NCBI GenBank assembly: GCA_973895155.1
Contig: OZ316893.1
Span: 9,858,001 to 9,922,000 of the forward strand
Direction of reading: 5' to 3'
DNA from: Marsupella aquatica
Lineage: Eukaryota; Marchantiophyta
Length of the DNA: 64,000 nucleotides
Part shown: in pieces, positions 23,946 to 35,529 of the stretch
How the letters are laid out: every line of letters starts with the position of its first letter
Position numbering within the stretch: position 1 is the stretch's first letter
Made by a program: the position numbers and the translations under genes
Notes under the pieces: model-generated
Databases searched by the model: none
What the model was told of the DNA's origin: nothing
The model's input: the letters and a program-made list of their open reading frames with translations, nothing else

Positions 23946-26900
23946 TCACTGCAGACTAACACACTCTAATGGCCAGAGCACAAGAGATCCTATTGCATCT
24001 GCAATTATTTCCTGAGGTGGATCATCGTCTCTATTCGGAAATGGCAAATTATAATCAGATACAATCACTGTAGTCAACAACACTACTACATGGTCATCCG
24101 GGACCACTTTGCCATGGAATTTTGCATGATCCGGTCGCAAAATGCCTGTACCCACACATACCTGCGAGTCATCCTCCCATGATAGAAGATTATGGACTGG
24201 CTCTGCTGTGGCTATCACCTCCACCTTACCCTGGCTGTTTTTCTTGGCTTTCCTGGGTGGCTTATACATGACATTATTCATACCTTGGTTGTGAGTCATG
24301 ACTTTGGCACGAGTGTTTTGTGCTGGTGATCGAGAATTGGCTACACTCTTCTTCAAAGAATGTGCATCCATATTTGACACTTCTGATTGTGTAGCAGGAT
24401 TTCCCTGCGACATCATCTCAGTACTTGCTTCAATTGAAGCATCTACAATCTTACTTGCATCCAATGTTGCTCCCAAGTTTCAACGTCGCTTCACCCTACT
24501 CCCACTTGGTTGAGAGTCTGTCAACTCTGAATCAACTACAATTCAGTGTCATGTCCAGCATAAGTCAATCACTCATCACATGTGCTAAATGTACATGTCA
24601 CCAACCACAAAGTTGTCACTATCTCCTTACCATTATGAACAGCCTTCTTCCCCTTCTTTGCCATTGCCATATGCTCCATGTCTGCTTCTGTTGATCAATA
24701 AACACACCACAATATTCAGGTTGAATCTATTAACCACTGAATTGTTGCTCAACATTCATATAGAGGAATTTAAAGCATTAGCTTACCTGATACCTCCTTG
24801 GCTATGGTCACTGAGGCACTGGGCACATCTTCTTCATTATTGCTCTTTGAATCACCTGATACATCAATCATGATGTCACTTCAGATCCCAGTTCATCCAA
24901 CCAGTTCTTACAGAAAAGATTACCTCCAACCGGCTTAAGCTTCACAAAACTCCATGCACTTTTCAAATGTAATGTACTGGATCATAGCAGGTTACCTGTC
25001 TCAGCAACCTTCTTGCCCTTCTGCTTACTGATTACAGGGTCCTTCTCTGCCTCCACTCTTCCTGCATTCAAACCATTCACTCAATTCATGAAAACTTACT
25101 TCTAACATTTGAACATAGGACACAATGAACAATGGGCCGGTGTCATTTCCATACCTGTGTCAGATTTGCCAATTCCCTTTTTTGTTAACAAGGGCACACT
25201 TTGTACAATGTTGCCCTCATTGTTTGGTTGGGAACCACCTAATTTTTCAATCACAAGCTTGAAATTAGATTCCACTGATGCAAGAAGGTTCACTACAGAT
25301 GCCTCCACAATATCCAAACGATCAGCCAATTTACTTTCCACTCGAGGGAGTCCACACTCTAATGACTTCAACCGTTCACACATCTCTGTGAGAGTTGTAG
25401 CAGTTCCCTGTCATAACACAGCTTACATATCTCAGATAACTATCCCCAAGAACTGGTTGCTTACTTCCTACTACATTTCTTTCTGATGCTCAAGGCCAAA
25501 TAGTCACAGAACATACAGAATTACAACATAATCACCTGTTTGGAAGTCACACTTGTCACCTCACTCCTTTGTTTCATGAACTCCTCTCTCACTTCTTGTG
25601 CTGATGGTTCTTCACCTGTCAATTTCTTCTGCAGTCCACATCAACATACATATGAATGAAACCAAGTGTTGATTGTCAATGAAAATGTAATAATGGTAGC
25701 AAGATGATAAGTTTGAGGCTTACTATCAGGCATGTCACTGCCTTACCAATTGTTCTTTCACTGGAGCATAACTTCCTCTCCCAGCCTGTGAAAGGTGTTT
25801 CACTTTGCCTCGAGCATTTGACATCAGTTCACTCTTGCTCTGTCCAGCCTCCGACATGAACTCTTTGATTAACCGTGTCCATTGATCCAGTTCCAATGAT
25901 GGGGGTGGTGGCATTCTCCTGTTAGAACCATTGTCTATCCACATCCTTTTCAACCTATGCCTCTCTTGTTTCAAAATCCTCATTGCATAATCTGATATGC
26001 AATCTTCAACTGGGCCCTTACCATCATTACCAACATAGTCCCACCGTTCAAGAATGTCCTTGCAGATAGCAGCCCAATCAGCTTTGTTCTGACTCCTAAA
26101 CTCTGTAATGCTCAAATCTAACCAACGCAATACTTCTCCTCTTAGGTCAGAATGCCCAACGGTTCTTACCATCACATGTGGGAGTTATCCAACCTTCGGA
26201 ATTCACTTCTACTTTACCAAATTTGTTACTGTCTCCTGCCTTGGTACTCCCTGAAGTGCTACTAGGTGTCCCTCCACGGCCTGGTGTCCCCCCACGGCCT
26301 GGGGTCCCTCCACGGCCTGATCTCCCCCCACGGCCTGGATTGCATTGTCCAAACCTCCCTGGAGTCCCTGCACATTTACAGGATCCATTTACAGTCACTT
26401 ACATTAGGTAAGTATGAATCATAAATCCTGCTGCCAAATATACACTGGACTTCAGAGCAATTCTGCAATGACCAAGTTACCTCTCCCTTGGCGCATAGAT
26501 GGTTCTGGACCACCTGTCCTATTGCTTTGTCTTGATGAATTAGGGCCATTTCTCCCGCCTGTGAATGATTGCCGCCTATCTGAATGTGGATGGCCTTTGT
26601 TGTTTTCGTGATTGTCCCAATCAGAGTCTGCATGCCAACAGGTACATGCCACACTCATGGACCTGTAAGATAAACTCTTTGCCCTAGCTACACATCAGAT
26701 AAGTCCATATTGAGCTAAATCTCTACTACCATCACAAAATCACTAGCACAAGGCACTTACTTGTCCAATCATCCTCCTCACCTTTCCATTGCCCTCTGTA
26801 CCCGTCTCTACCACGCTCTGGGTGTTCATATTCATCCCATCCATCTTCTACTCCATCATAGTCATCATCATAATTATCAGGCGTCCCTTGCCAATAACTC

Positions 26901-27103
26901 TGGCTCCTTCTAGGGTATGGATTATGTGATTTCTCTCTAGCTGCCCACCTACCTGGGACTTGATGAGGGCCCTGTGCATCCTGCACAGGTGCATTTTTCT
27001 GTGAGCCCCCTGCATCTGGGTCTCCATCCATATCCAATCTTTCCTCTTCACCCCACTCTCCAAGCCCCATGTCTGTCTCCATGTCATCACCCTCTTCCCC
27101 CAT
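23946..27103 (-). CDS. CACTA second transposase gene (TNPA-like; Transposase_24, DUF8039)
   Basis: A multi-exon minus-strand gene downstream of the TNP2 gene. The first exon starts at the ATG at 27103 with an acidic stretch and ends near 26761 at a GTAAGT donor. Middle exons are Gly/Arg-rich. The exon at about 26150-25735 matches the plant En/Spm Transposase_24 family: ILKQERHRLKRMWIDNG, DQWTRLIKEFMSEAGQSKSE and KVKHLSQAGRGSYAPVKEQ. A coiled-coil exon lies at 25383-25102. The last recognised exon (24476-23946) has the DUF8039-type pattern VCVGTGIL, FHGKVVPDDHVVVLL and IIADAIGSLVLWP. These proteins bind the subterminal repeats and help excision. Exact exon joins are not resolved, so I cannot say whether the gene is intact. 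Confidence 0.68.
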
Positions 27104-27280
27104 AGCTTTTGCACAGCACCCACAACCAAACAGGGAGAATCAGCACACTAAATTCAAAGTATCAATCAATTTCATGCATATCCAACTATCCTAAACATCA
27201 TTCCAGGCAGCAATTCCCGTTCTATGACTCTGTGCAGGTAGTCATCCTCAACCTCATACTTGCCAATCGCCAGCTGTTGC

Positions 27281-30200
27281 CTATTGCAAATCATCAACCT
27301 CATCATATTCCATTTGCCCAGGTTCATCATATGTCTCTCTCAATGTTAAGGGAATGTAGTCAGTCCCTGCCCGAGTTGGAAGTACAGTCTCATGACTAGG
27401 ATGCTCGAATGCAGCATGGTCATCCAAACTGAACTCTACTTTACTTCCATCCATCCGCCTGTTCCGTGCTTGGCTATGGCATACCACCCTCCAGCCATGT
27501 GACTCCTCCACATCTGCAAAGAAAGCCTGTTCAACTTGGCTAGGGAAAACAAAAGGCTCAGACCATTCTGGTACTCTGGACCTAAAATTGGCCAACAAGA
27601 ACCCATCATGATCACGCTTCATGGTGGCCCTTGGTCTCTGCCACTCTGATTTCACCCATGATCCCTTCATCAATATCACTGGGACACTTGTGTTACCATA
27701 ATTCAACACCCAAATGTCGGTCAACTCCCCCACGTAACCCATCTTCATCCACCCCCTCTGTTCTTTAGAGGTTCTCTGCTCAAACACAGAAATCAAACCA
27801 CAATCATATGATACACAATGGTCACCCTGCTCATCCCTCACTCGATAATGATTTCCATAAGCTCTCATCCGTTTGTAGGTCAGAATAGACAATCGTGGTG
27901 GCACAGATAGAAGATACAAATCCTTCTCCATATCTGGGTGATGTCTACTATGCTCTCGAATTGTCACCCGAATCCACTGCTCGAACTATGGGAAGGGATC
28001 CTGCTGCCCAGAGTGTGCAGCTTTTTGCATATCATATTCCCTACAATATGAGGTACAGGGATAGTTAGGTCTAAACAACACATGACAACCTAAGATCACC
28101 CTTGGAACAGACAAGAAGCATCACAACAAAGGCAAGTCAATTCAATCACTCACCTCCACCATGGTTGCATAGGCTCTGTGTTTGCCAGCACATATGAATG
28201 AGCCTTGTCTCGAATCGCAACAGGCAGCTGAACAACACGTCCCACACCTTCAACAACCTCGCCACTCACTCCATCATCTTCACCAGATTTCCAAACTCTT
28301 GTCATAGCTTCACCAGACCCAGCCATGTACTCTGTTAGGAATCCCAACGTCTCATCCTTAATGTACCCCAATGCCATGGAAGCCTCTGGCCTGTAGTATG
28401 TTCTCACATGACCTTTCAACAACTTCATGTATCGCTCCATAGGGTACATCCATCTGGTACTGACTGGCCCATACTGCCCTAGCTCTTCTACCACATGGAT
28501 TAGGAGATGAGTCATAACATCAAAGAAAGCAGGGGGAAGTATATCTCCAAGTCACAGAGGACATAAGCAGCATCCTGCTTCAACTGCTCCAATCCTTGGG
28601 GATCCCACACTTTCACACATATACGGCGAAATACATTGCACAGTCGAAGAATGACATTACGGACTGGTTTCTGCATGAGACCTCTGAGGCATAGGGGCAG
28701 AATGTGCTGCATCAACACATGGTAGTCATGTGTTTTCATACTGCCAAGTTTATTCTTTGTAATATGCTTCTTGAAGGCACCAGCATAGCCAGAGGGCACT
28801 TTCAGACAGCTCAATCTATACAAGAATGTCTTCCATTCATCCTGTGTGCACACATAGGGAGCTTGGAACTTGAGAAGTACATTGGGATTGCTTGCATGGG
28901 GCTTCAACCAAAGGTGAGGGCGAATCCCCTTCTGTTGCATATCAGCTCGAACTGCTCCTGTATCTTTCTCACCCGACAAGAACTTCAGCAAGCTCTCACA
29001 AATATTTTTCTCAATGTGCATGACGTCCACATTGTGTTTGCTGGGCTCGAATTCTTGCACTCCACAAAGCAAAGAATTCAACAATAGAAACACTAATTAA
29101 CCACATAGGAGGATTGTAACCAACATCAATCCACCATTGCTCCAATCTAAAATTGCAATCATACAGGGGCTGGAGGCTAAGTACATTACCCTCCAGTACT
29201 CCAACTCCAAGTCCATCAAGGTCTGTCTTTTCACACCGTGTTTCACCACTGGATCCTCAGGTTCTCGATCAGTGACACTTCTCTTGTCCCAATCAGCCTT
29301 CCTGGCTGCCCACCTCAGGACTTGCTCTCTGGTGACCCTCTGTGGTGGGCCACGAAGCTCTGTTTTGTTGTTGAAGTGTGCAATTTGAGACCGTGTGTGC
29401 CTATAAGGATGATCAACAGGCAGATACCTTCTATGCCCCTGAAATTTCATACTGTGCAGGGCATGCAACCACTCACTTGTCACATTTTTCCCACATGGTG
29501 TGCACCCCACATAGCCCTTTGTCACTCGTCCAGATATGATGCCATGGCCTGGGTAATCTGCTATATCCAGCAAACAAATTGCATGCAGTCTAAAGGGGCT
29601 GGGTCGAAGAAGCCCCTTCAGAACATCATGGGTTAACACCCCTTCTATCCACAAAGTCTTCCACTCTTCCACTGCTGGAGCCAACATGATATCTATGAAT
29701 TGCTCGGTCACAGAAGCTGGTCCAGGGATTAACAACACCATCATGACAAAAAACCTCTTTGTAGTCATCCATGGGGGAAGGTTGTAATTTAGCAGCGTAA
29801 CCGGCCAACATGAATAACGGTTGTTTTTGTCTCCAAATGGGTTTACTCCATCCAGTGATAGACCAAATCGAAAGTTCCGCTTCTCTACAGCAAACTGTGG
29901 CCACCTCTCATCAACAAATTTCCAATGGTTGGAATCTCCAATGTGACGTTGCAGGCCATCACTGCTCTTGTTATCAGGAGTCCATGTCATCAGCTTGGAA
30001 ATGGCAGGGAATCTAAACAGACGTTGTAGTCTAGGAATGAGAGGAAAATGATGAAGAACCTTGGCAGGGTGTGTACATTTCCCTACATTCTTGTACCTGT
30101 GCTTACCACAATGAGGGCATGTCAATTTATCTGCATGCTCTTTGCGAAAGAGAACACACCCATCAGGGCATGCGTCAATAGACACATAGTTCAGCCCAAG

Positions 30201-30980
30201 GTTAGACATCAATTTCCTAGCCTCGTACATATTTTTTGGAATTGAATTACCATCTGGTAACACATTTCGGCGCAGGAAGGTCAACAACTCTGTCACAAAT
30301 ATATTGGGAACATTGTGATTGCCATAGATGTTCAACAACAACACGACAAAACCCAGCTTGGAGCAGTTCGACCCCTCGTAGATAGGAATGCAAGCTTCTT
30401 TGATGTGTTTTGGGCCCCCAAACACCCACTCCCTCTCTGCTGCACCTTCCCCAATGTCAAAGTCAGGTTCAGCTTGGCCGTCGCCAATGTGTGGCTGCGG
30501 TTCATTGTCCTCTTCTGATTCCACTGTGTCGTAAAAAGCATCAAGGTCTTCAAAAATCTCTTGAACCATTCTTGGGACATCCATCCCACCGTCCTCAGTG
30601 ACTGCCTCTGCATCTCCATCTTGGTCATCCACGTTCTCATGTTGGACCCCAGGACCATCCTCTGCACAGTCTATGTCCTGCTCTACGTAGTCTCTACGCC
30701 TAGCTGTATTAGAATCCACAAAGTCAGCTCTCCACTCTTCATCAGAGGAGTCTTCTTCTGCTGGTACATTCCAAACCCTCCACCGAGGGTGCCTTTCATG
30801 TCGCAGCAGGTGAAGGTGCATAGTGTTCAAACTCAACGACTTGAATCCTTGGCACTGTGTGCATGGGCATCTCATCCTCCTACTCCTACCTTGGGCGGCC
30901 CGGGCTTGTTCACGCATCCACAATTTAGAATCATGATGCCTAATCCTAAATGGGTTGTGAAGAGGCAACCTTGGAGCCAT
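27281..30980 (-). pseudogene. CACTA TNP2-type transposase (TNPD), broken
   Basis: It starts at the ATG at 30980. An N-terminal transposase-associated domain (MRCPCTQCQGFKSLSLN) is followed by an acidic region and the TNP2 catalytic region (FGLSLDGVNPFGDKNNRYS, CLLDIADYPGHGIISG, GCTPCGKNVTSEWL). An intron probably follows EYWR near 29190, then NVDVMHIEKNICESLL and a DUF4218 domain (MTHLLIHVVEELGQYGPVS), then DUF4216 (GELTDIWVLNYG, EPFVFPSQVEQAFF). The intron at 28153-28041 has consensus ends and matching phases. Two lesions: a one-base shift in a C run at about 28542 just before MTHLL, and a TAG at 27988-27986. This copy cannot make the full transposase. The partner gene lies just downstream. 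Confidence 0.85.
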
Positions 30981-31306
30981 CACTATACACACGCACTCAG
31001 CACCCTGTCATTTTATTATGCAAGTGAAAAATACACTTCCTGTTAAGGATTTCACCCCCGACTGTACTTGCCAAAATACATAACGTTCCAAAAAAACTAA
31101 AAAACAAAAAATATAGGTGCCTGAGTCATGTACCTATTCTCAAGTGAATGAGACAAAATTCCTAAATGTTTGAGGGTGTCAACTCCTCCGCTGTCCTCAC
31201 ATGTACTGCCTCTGCACGTACATCCATGACCATATCAGAGTCCAATCATGTATAGTCATAGACACAGGTGCCAGGTGCGAGACCGGTGTGAGATGTCCTC
31301 ATCTTA

Positions 31307-31840
31307 CTACCACATCAAATACGGATACCAATCCTGTTGTCGATGCCACTCAGCCCTGAGGTACTCAGGCATGTACATTAAGTCATCAAGGTCTAAACCC
31401 TGCTCATGCCATGGTGGTCTTCGATCCGTGCCTACAAGCAGTGGCAGCAGTGCCCTCCATGGTGCACATGTTGCTACCAAGTCCCTCCACTGGGTACTAA
31501 TTAGTCTATATTTGCAGATATCTTGTGCGCCAGACACCACAAGAACCCTCGGCCAGACATGTGTAAGAACTATATCATCTGCCAAATCAGGCAACAAGGA
31601 ACCACCTACAGCATCGTGCTTGTCTAACTCATCTGCTGAAAAGTAAATGTCCTCTTCCGACTGTGCATCCTCATTCACCACAGCATTCACAACACATCCA
31701 AGGTCTGCAGGCATTATCTCGGATGGAGCTACACTCTGTCTGGTTACCAATCCACACAAGTAAGCCCAAGCAGTAGCCATGCACGATGCAACCCGTAGGA
31801 GGACCCTACATAGGGCCTGACGGTCTGGAAGAGGCAGCAT
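31307..31840 (-). CDS. F-box-like protein, CACTA cargo
   Basis: Starting at the ATG at 31840, the frame gives 177 residues. The first part is Leu/Ala-rich, then an acidic stretch (NEDAQSEEDIYFSADE). An F-box-like segment follows, around LLPDLADDIVLTHVWPRVL, ICKYRLISTQWRDLVA and TCAPWRALL, with the Leu-Pro start, the R-x-I/V-S-x2-W-R core and the final Trp of F-boxes. F-box proteins recruit substrates to SCF ubiquitin ligases. No substrate-binding repeat is visible in the short C-terminal tail. It lies about 330 bp upstream of the transposase start and on the same strand. An upstream exon cannot be excluded because the frame is open further upstream. Confidence 0.5.
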   Translation of the reverse strand: MLPLPDRQALCRVLLRVASCMATAWAYLCGLVTRQSVAPSEIMPADLGCVVNAVVNEDAQSEEDIYFSADELDKHDAVGGSLLPDLADDIVLTHVWPRVLVVSGAQDICKYRLISTQWRDLVATCAPWRALLPLLVGTDRRPPWHEQGLDLDDLMYMPEYLRAEWHRQQDWYPYLMW

Positions 31841-32073
31841 CCCCACCAAAGTCTTCAGCCAAACAGAGCCCAGCAAGTAGATTCACAGTCACACCCCACG
31901 CAGCAGGAAACAACAATCACTTCAACTGCGACCAACCATGACAAGATGAGTTAGTTCAAGGATCACATTTATTACAAAATTGTGTTTTATACAAAAATAT
32001 GAGGGACTCCTACTCCTCACTCTCTCCCACCTTTGCTAAGCATACATCTCCGCTGAATCTTGGAGGGCCAGGC

Positions 32074-32865
32074 CTAAAAAATATCAAAGTCCCAAGCATT
32101 CTGTCGCTTCCCTCTAGCTGCTGATTCCAGAAGCCAATCAGGGGAAAGCACCCAAAGATTGTTGTTCATGACAAAATCACGCACTGTTGTCTTAAAGAAT
32201 TTTCTGCATATTTTCATGTATGACAGACCTACAACATGAGTGGAGGTTTCTGTTAGACTCTCCTCCACTGTCCCACCTAGCTCAACAACTATAGACTTGT
32301 ATAGTCTGCACTTAGTCTCCCCAATTCCTTCTTCTGCAAATACCACACTGAACCCCTTCATAATGGTATTTCTCTCCTTGCCATGCTCATTCAATATAGC
32401 ATCTGCACGCATAGGATGGTGTCCTATGTTGACAACAGGTCCATATTGGACAGAAGCAAAGTTGGGTTTCTCTGCCGCTGCTTCATAGGCTTCCTTTTCA
32501 GCCAAAGCCTCTGCAGTGGCCTCCTCACTCTCCCACAACTCATATTGCTCAGTACTCTGTACACACCTATGTTTAACAGAATCGGTCAGCCAAGAGACTT
32601 CAACTACTTTTAGACCTTGGTTGGTAATGGCAGAATCAATGAAGGACAATGACCACTTGTTCATCACATCCAGCCATGTCCCCGCAACAACATGTGTAGT
32701 CTGTGGAGTGATGTCCTTGACTTCAGTCCCATGGAACTCTGAGAATCGTTTTTGTACGATTGGCCAACTCACTTGGGTGAACCCATAGTGGCCAGGAATC
32801 AAAATGGCTTTGATTCCAGCCAACAGAGGCGGGTGGTCAACCTTTGTACGTTTCCTAGAGGCCAT
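32074..32865 (-). CDS. tandem BRCT-domain protein, CACTA cargo
   Basis: An open, intronless frame of 263 residues from the ATG at 32865 to a TAG next to a GC-rich tail. Residues about 14-105 form the first BRCT domain, with GTEVKDITPQTTHVVAGT and the hallmark Trp in VVEVSWLTDSV. A charged Ala/Glu-rich linker follows. The second BRCT domain starts near MKGFSVVFAEEGIGETK and continues through VELGGTVEESLTETSTHVV to WVLSPDWLLESAARGK. BRCT pairs bind phosphoproteins or DNA ends in repair and replication factors. There is no catalytic domain and no other module. It lies between the PHD and F-box genes, all on the same strand, inside the CACTA element. The frame has no lesion, unlike the transposase. 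Confidence 0.8.
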   Translation of the reverse strand: MASRKRTKVDHPPLLAGIKAILIPGHYGFTQVSWPIVQKRFSEFHGTEVKDITPQTTHVVAGTWLDVMNKWSLSFIDSAITNQGLKVVEVSWLTDSVKHRCVQSTEQYELWESEEATAEALAEKEAYEAAAEKPNFASVQYGPVVNIGHHPMRADAILNEHGKERNTIMKGFSVVFAEEGIGETKCRLYKSIVVELGGTVEESLTETSTHVVGLSYMKICRKFFKTTVRDFVMNNNLWVLSPDWLLESAARGKRQNAWDFDIF

Positions 32866-33541
32866 GTACACACGGGCCACCTAATCACTGCAGACTGGAA
32901 GATAATGCGTTCACCTGATAATCGGAGGGCCCTTAAAATGCTGCGTTTATAACTTGGTCCAGTCCAGTCGTCTGGTGAGTCTCTGCTCCGATTCCAAACG
33001 GGAGAAATATTGGGACAAACGTACTAGACACCTGCAAGCATGCACCTCATAGTTTGAATATGTGCCTTCACAATATTGAAGGTGACAAGTGCAATTGTTT
33101 TGTGATGCCACATACAGATGTTGTAAATGGGCAGACATTCAATGAGAATACAAAATGTTGGTACACTTTAAGGGAATTCTCACAAATTAAATAGCCTTGT
33201 AACTTATATGCTCATAATGAGAAGTCCTGATTTAATTTAAGCAGTGTCATGTAAGTCGTGATCAAAATGATTGCAGAGTTAAAAAAGTTCCTAGAAGGCT
33301 TAAGGGCAGTTTTTGAAGGCATGTACCCAGGAACAAGTAATGAACTTAGGGTACTTGTTGCCTAAGCATCCTCTCCTACAGAGGTCCTTCTTCTCAAAAT
33401 TGGAATGTCTGCAATCTCCAAGGTATCCACATCAGGTGCACTATGCATGTATATTATTCAGGTTCAAAGCCAAGAAATGTGATCTCTCATGGGAGTGTGC
33501 AAAGTAGGATCTATGGCATGGCGATGACAATAGAAGATCCA

Positions 33542-34144
33542 TCAATCAACACCATGTGCAGAGTGATCATAGATGTGTCTGTCACAAGCATAGCCTTCTG
33601 CTTGACGCTCCTTCAAACAATGAAAGTGCCACATGGTGGGACACCTAACATAGTGGACTATGTCCACCCAGAAATCTTCATCGTGCTGACCACATGCCTT
33701 GCACTTATGAAGTGGGCAAGCTGTGGCAAGATCGGGCAAACATGAAAAACAAAAGAACCTCACACAATATCTGTCAGGGCATTTCCTAACAAGTGGTGGA
33801 GCATCAACAGAGCCCTCATAAGACCCCAACTTCCCACACTGTGCACACTTAGCCTGCTTCTCCAAACAATCAGTGCACATCCAGCCTCCCTGGTGTGTTG
33901 ACGGGAGGCCCACCCCTGGACAGTTGTTTTCTGCAGCAAGGTCAGACTCCGGGTTGAGGTGGAAATGCCTCATGCAAGGGCCCTCACATATGGCTAAGCC
34001 ACCACCATCGTCACAAATGGCACAACAATGAGCTGCCTTCTGGAAAATCTGACTTGCGGAGAAGTTACTACCATCTGGCCCAACTACACCTGTGTTGCTC
34101 ACCTCTGTCCCCCGCTTCTTGGCTCGGATTTTAGGGCGTGCCAT
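33542..34144 (-). CDS. EDM2-like PHD-finger protein, CACTA cargo
   Basis: An open, intronless frame of 200 residues with an ATG at 34144. The N-terminus is basic (RPKIRAKKR), which could serve as a nuclear signal. A PHD finger starts at Cys41: HCCAICDDGGGLAICEGPC, then HFHL, and closes with WMCTDC (Cys90, Cys93). A second Cys-rich unit follows (CAQCGKLGSYEGS, then KCPDRYCVRFFCFSCL), and a third (KCKACGQHDEDFW, MWHFHCLKE). This finger arrangement, with the CGKLGS motif, is that of plant EDM2 and NSD-type proteins, which read histone H3 methylation and control silencing of genes carrying transposons. Only the finger region is present; EDM2's other domains are absent. It probably acts in the nucleus. 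The EDM2 relationship is by motif memory and should be tested. Confidence 0.75.
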   Translation of the reverse strand: MARPKIRAKKRGTEVSNTGVVGPDGSNFSASQIFQKAAHCCAICDDGGGLAICEGPCMRHFHLNPESDLAAENNCPGVGLPSTHQGGWMCTDCLEKQAKCAQCGKLGSYEGSVDAPPLVRKCPDRYCVRFFCFSCLPDLATACPLHKCKACGQHDEDFWVDIVHYVRCPTMWHFHCLKERQAEGYACDRHIYDHSAHGVD

Positions 34145-34813
34145 GCCTACGCATGAGACAGATAGTACAATTTAGCAGAGTGCACGGACAATACAATTTA
34201 GTGCAGTGTACAAAAAGTACAGTGTAGCATATAGACTAGAGTGGCAATTGCTACTGCAATGAAATGTTCACACACATGTGCAGAGTAGACATACTTTTTG
34301 GTTTGTTGAGCCCACACTAAAAACTGATCCCCTTGTACAATAGCTCCACCTACACCTCAATTTTGTGGCTATGATTCACCAAAGGAGATCTGCAACAAGA
34401 TTTAATGCATTTGAATCACATATAACAGTCGTGACATGTAAAACAGGCATTTTTTGAACAGGATTGGTATCAAGCACTGTGATCAGGGTTGTAATTTATA
34501 CATCCTACATAGGCTATGATAGTGAATGAGATAAATAAGTTAGGCATAAATCACTTTTTCCAGGTTATCACATGGCCCATTAATTCCAGTCTTTGAAAGG
34601 AGACTTTTAAGTGAGCGTGCTAGCCTCTTAAATTAGGATATTGTACTTAGTGCAGCCATAATAGGATAAGTTATGTACTGTTGACCCTAAACCCTGGACC
34701 CAAAATTGGTCATAATTCAAAATCTTAAGTAAATATCCTCTCTGTTCAAGTCAAAGTGTTAAGTTATAGGTCAATGGTCTCTGGTTTGTGCATGCGGTGT
34801 GACAAGTGGTCCT

Positions 34814-35263
34814 CTAGAGCGTGTGATCCAAACATGTGTAGACACCAAAGTGACCGGTGGTGGGGTCTGGGAGGGCAGGACAAGTGACATCGCCAGGCAC
34901 ACTATAGGATGGCGAGTGGTTCCAGATGATACATTGTGCTCTGTGAAAAAACCGACATCCAAGAGAACGGTCATCCAACTCTAGGCCAGAAGCCCTACAG
35001 GCAGGACAGTCATATTGGCAACTGTGCACACACCCTTGGGCCCTAATTTGTGGCGGGTCATGTACAAGAGACAGAAATACCAAGGATGTTGGGAAGGGTG
35101 GAGAAGCAGGTACAGGCCGGCTGTAGTTGTTCCTGGCAACAACTGGGTACTCAAAGTACCATGCAAACTGGGCTGGAAGGATCCCAAGTCTGACATACTC
35201 AAGGCGCAACATCTCTGCCTTGCGTGCAAGCCGCACATGTTCAGCGTTGCGGGTCCTCACCAT
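34814..35263 (-). CDS. unrecognised frame in CACTA cargo region
   Basis: Minus-strand frame of up to 149 codons with a plausible first part (RLARKAEMLRLEYVRLGI, QFAWYFEYPVVARNNYSRP) and a Cys-containing middle (CVHSCQYDCPACRASG). I do not recognise it. It may be an exon of the same gene as 35530-35913 or a decayed piece. It precedes the PHD gene on the same strand. Confidence 0.25.
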   Translation of the reverse strand: MVRTRNAEHVRLARKAEMLRLEYVRLGILPAQFAWYFEYPVVARNNYSRPVPASPPFPTSLVFLSLVHDPPQIRAQGCVHSCQYDCPACRASGLELDDRSLGCRFFHRAQCIIWNHSPSYSVPGDVTCPALPDPTTGHFGVYTCLDHTL

Positions 35264-35529
35264 AAGTGTTGCTTTTGTGGAGATGTCGTGTGTTCACGTC
35301 CTCTGATAAGCACCTTCGATCAGCAAGGTGAGCAGGAGCTGTATTTGCCTCACCAACGGCAACCAACCTTAAATTATCAGTTCCCACTCACTGTGTCATT
35401 CCATTGGTTCCAGCTAGGGGTCACAGTGTAAACATAGCATGAAACACTCCTAATCAACTTGCTTACAAACTACAATATCCAGAAAGAGTGAAAGTCTCAC
35501 CCTCCGGTGAGCAGCAGAGAGGTAGTTCA

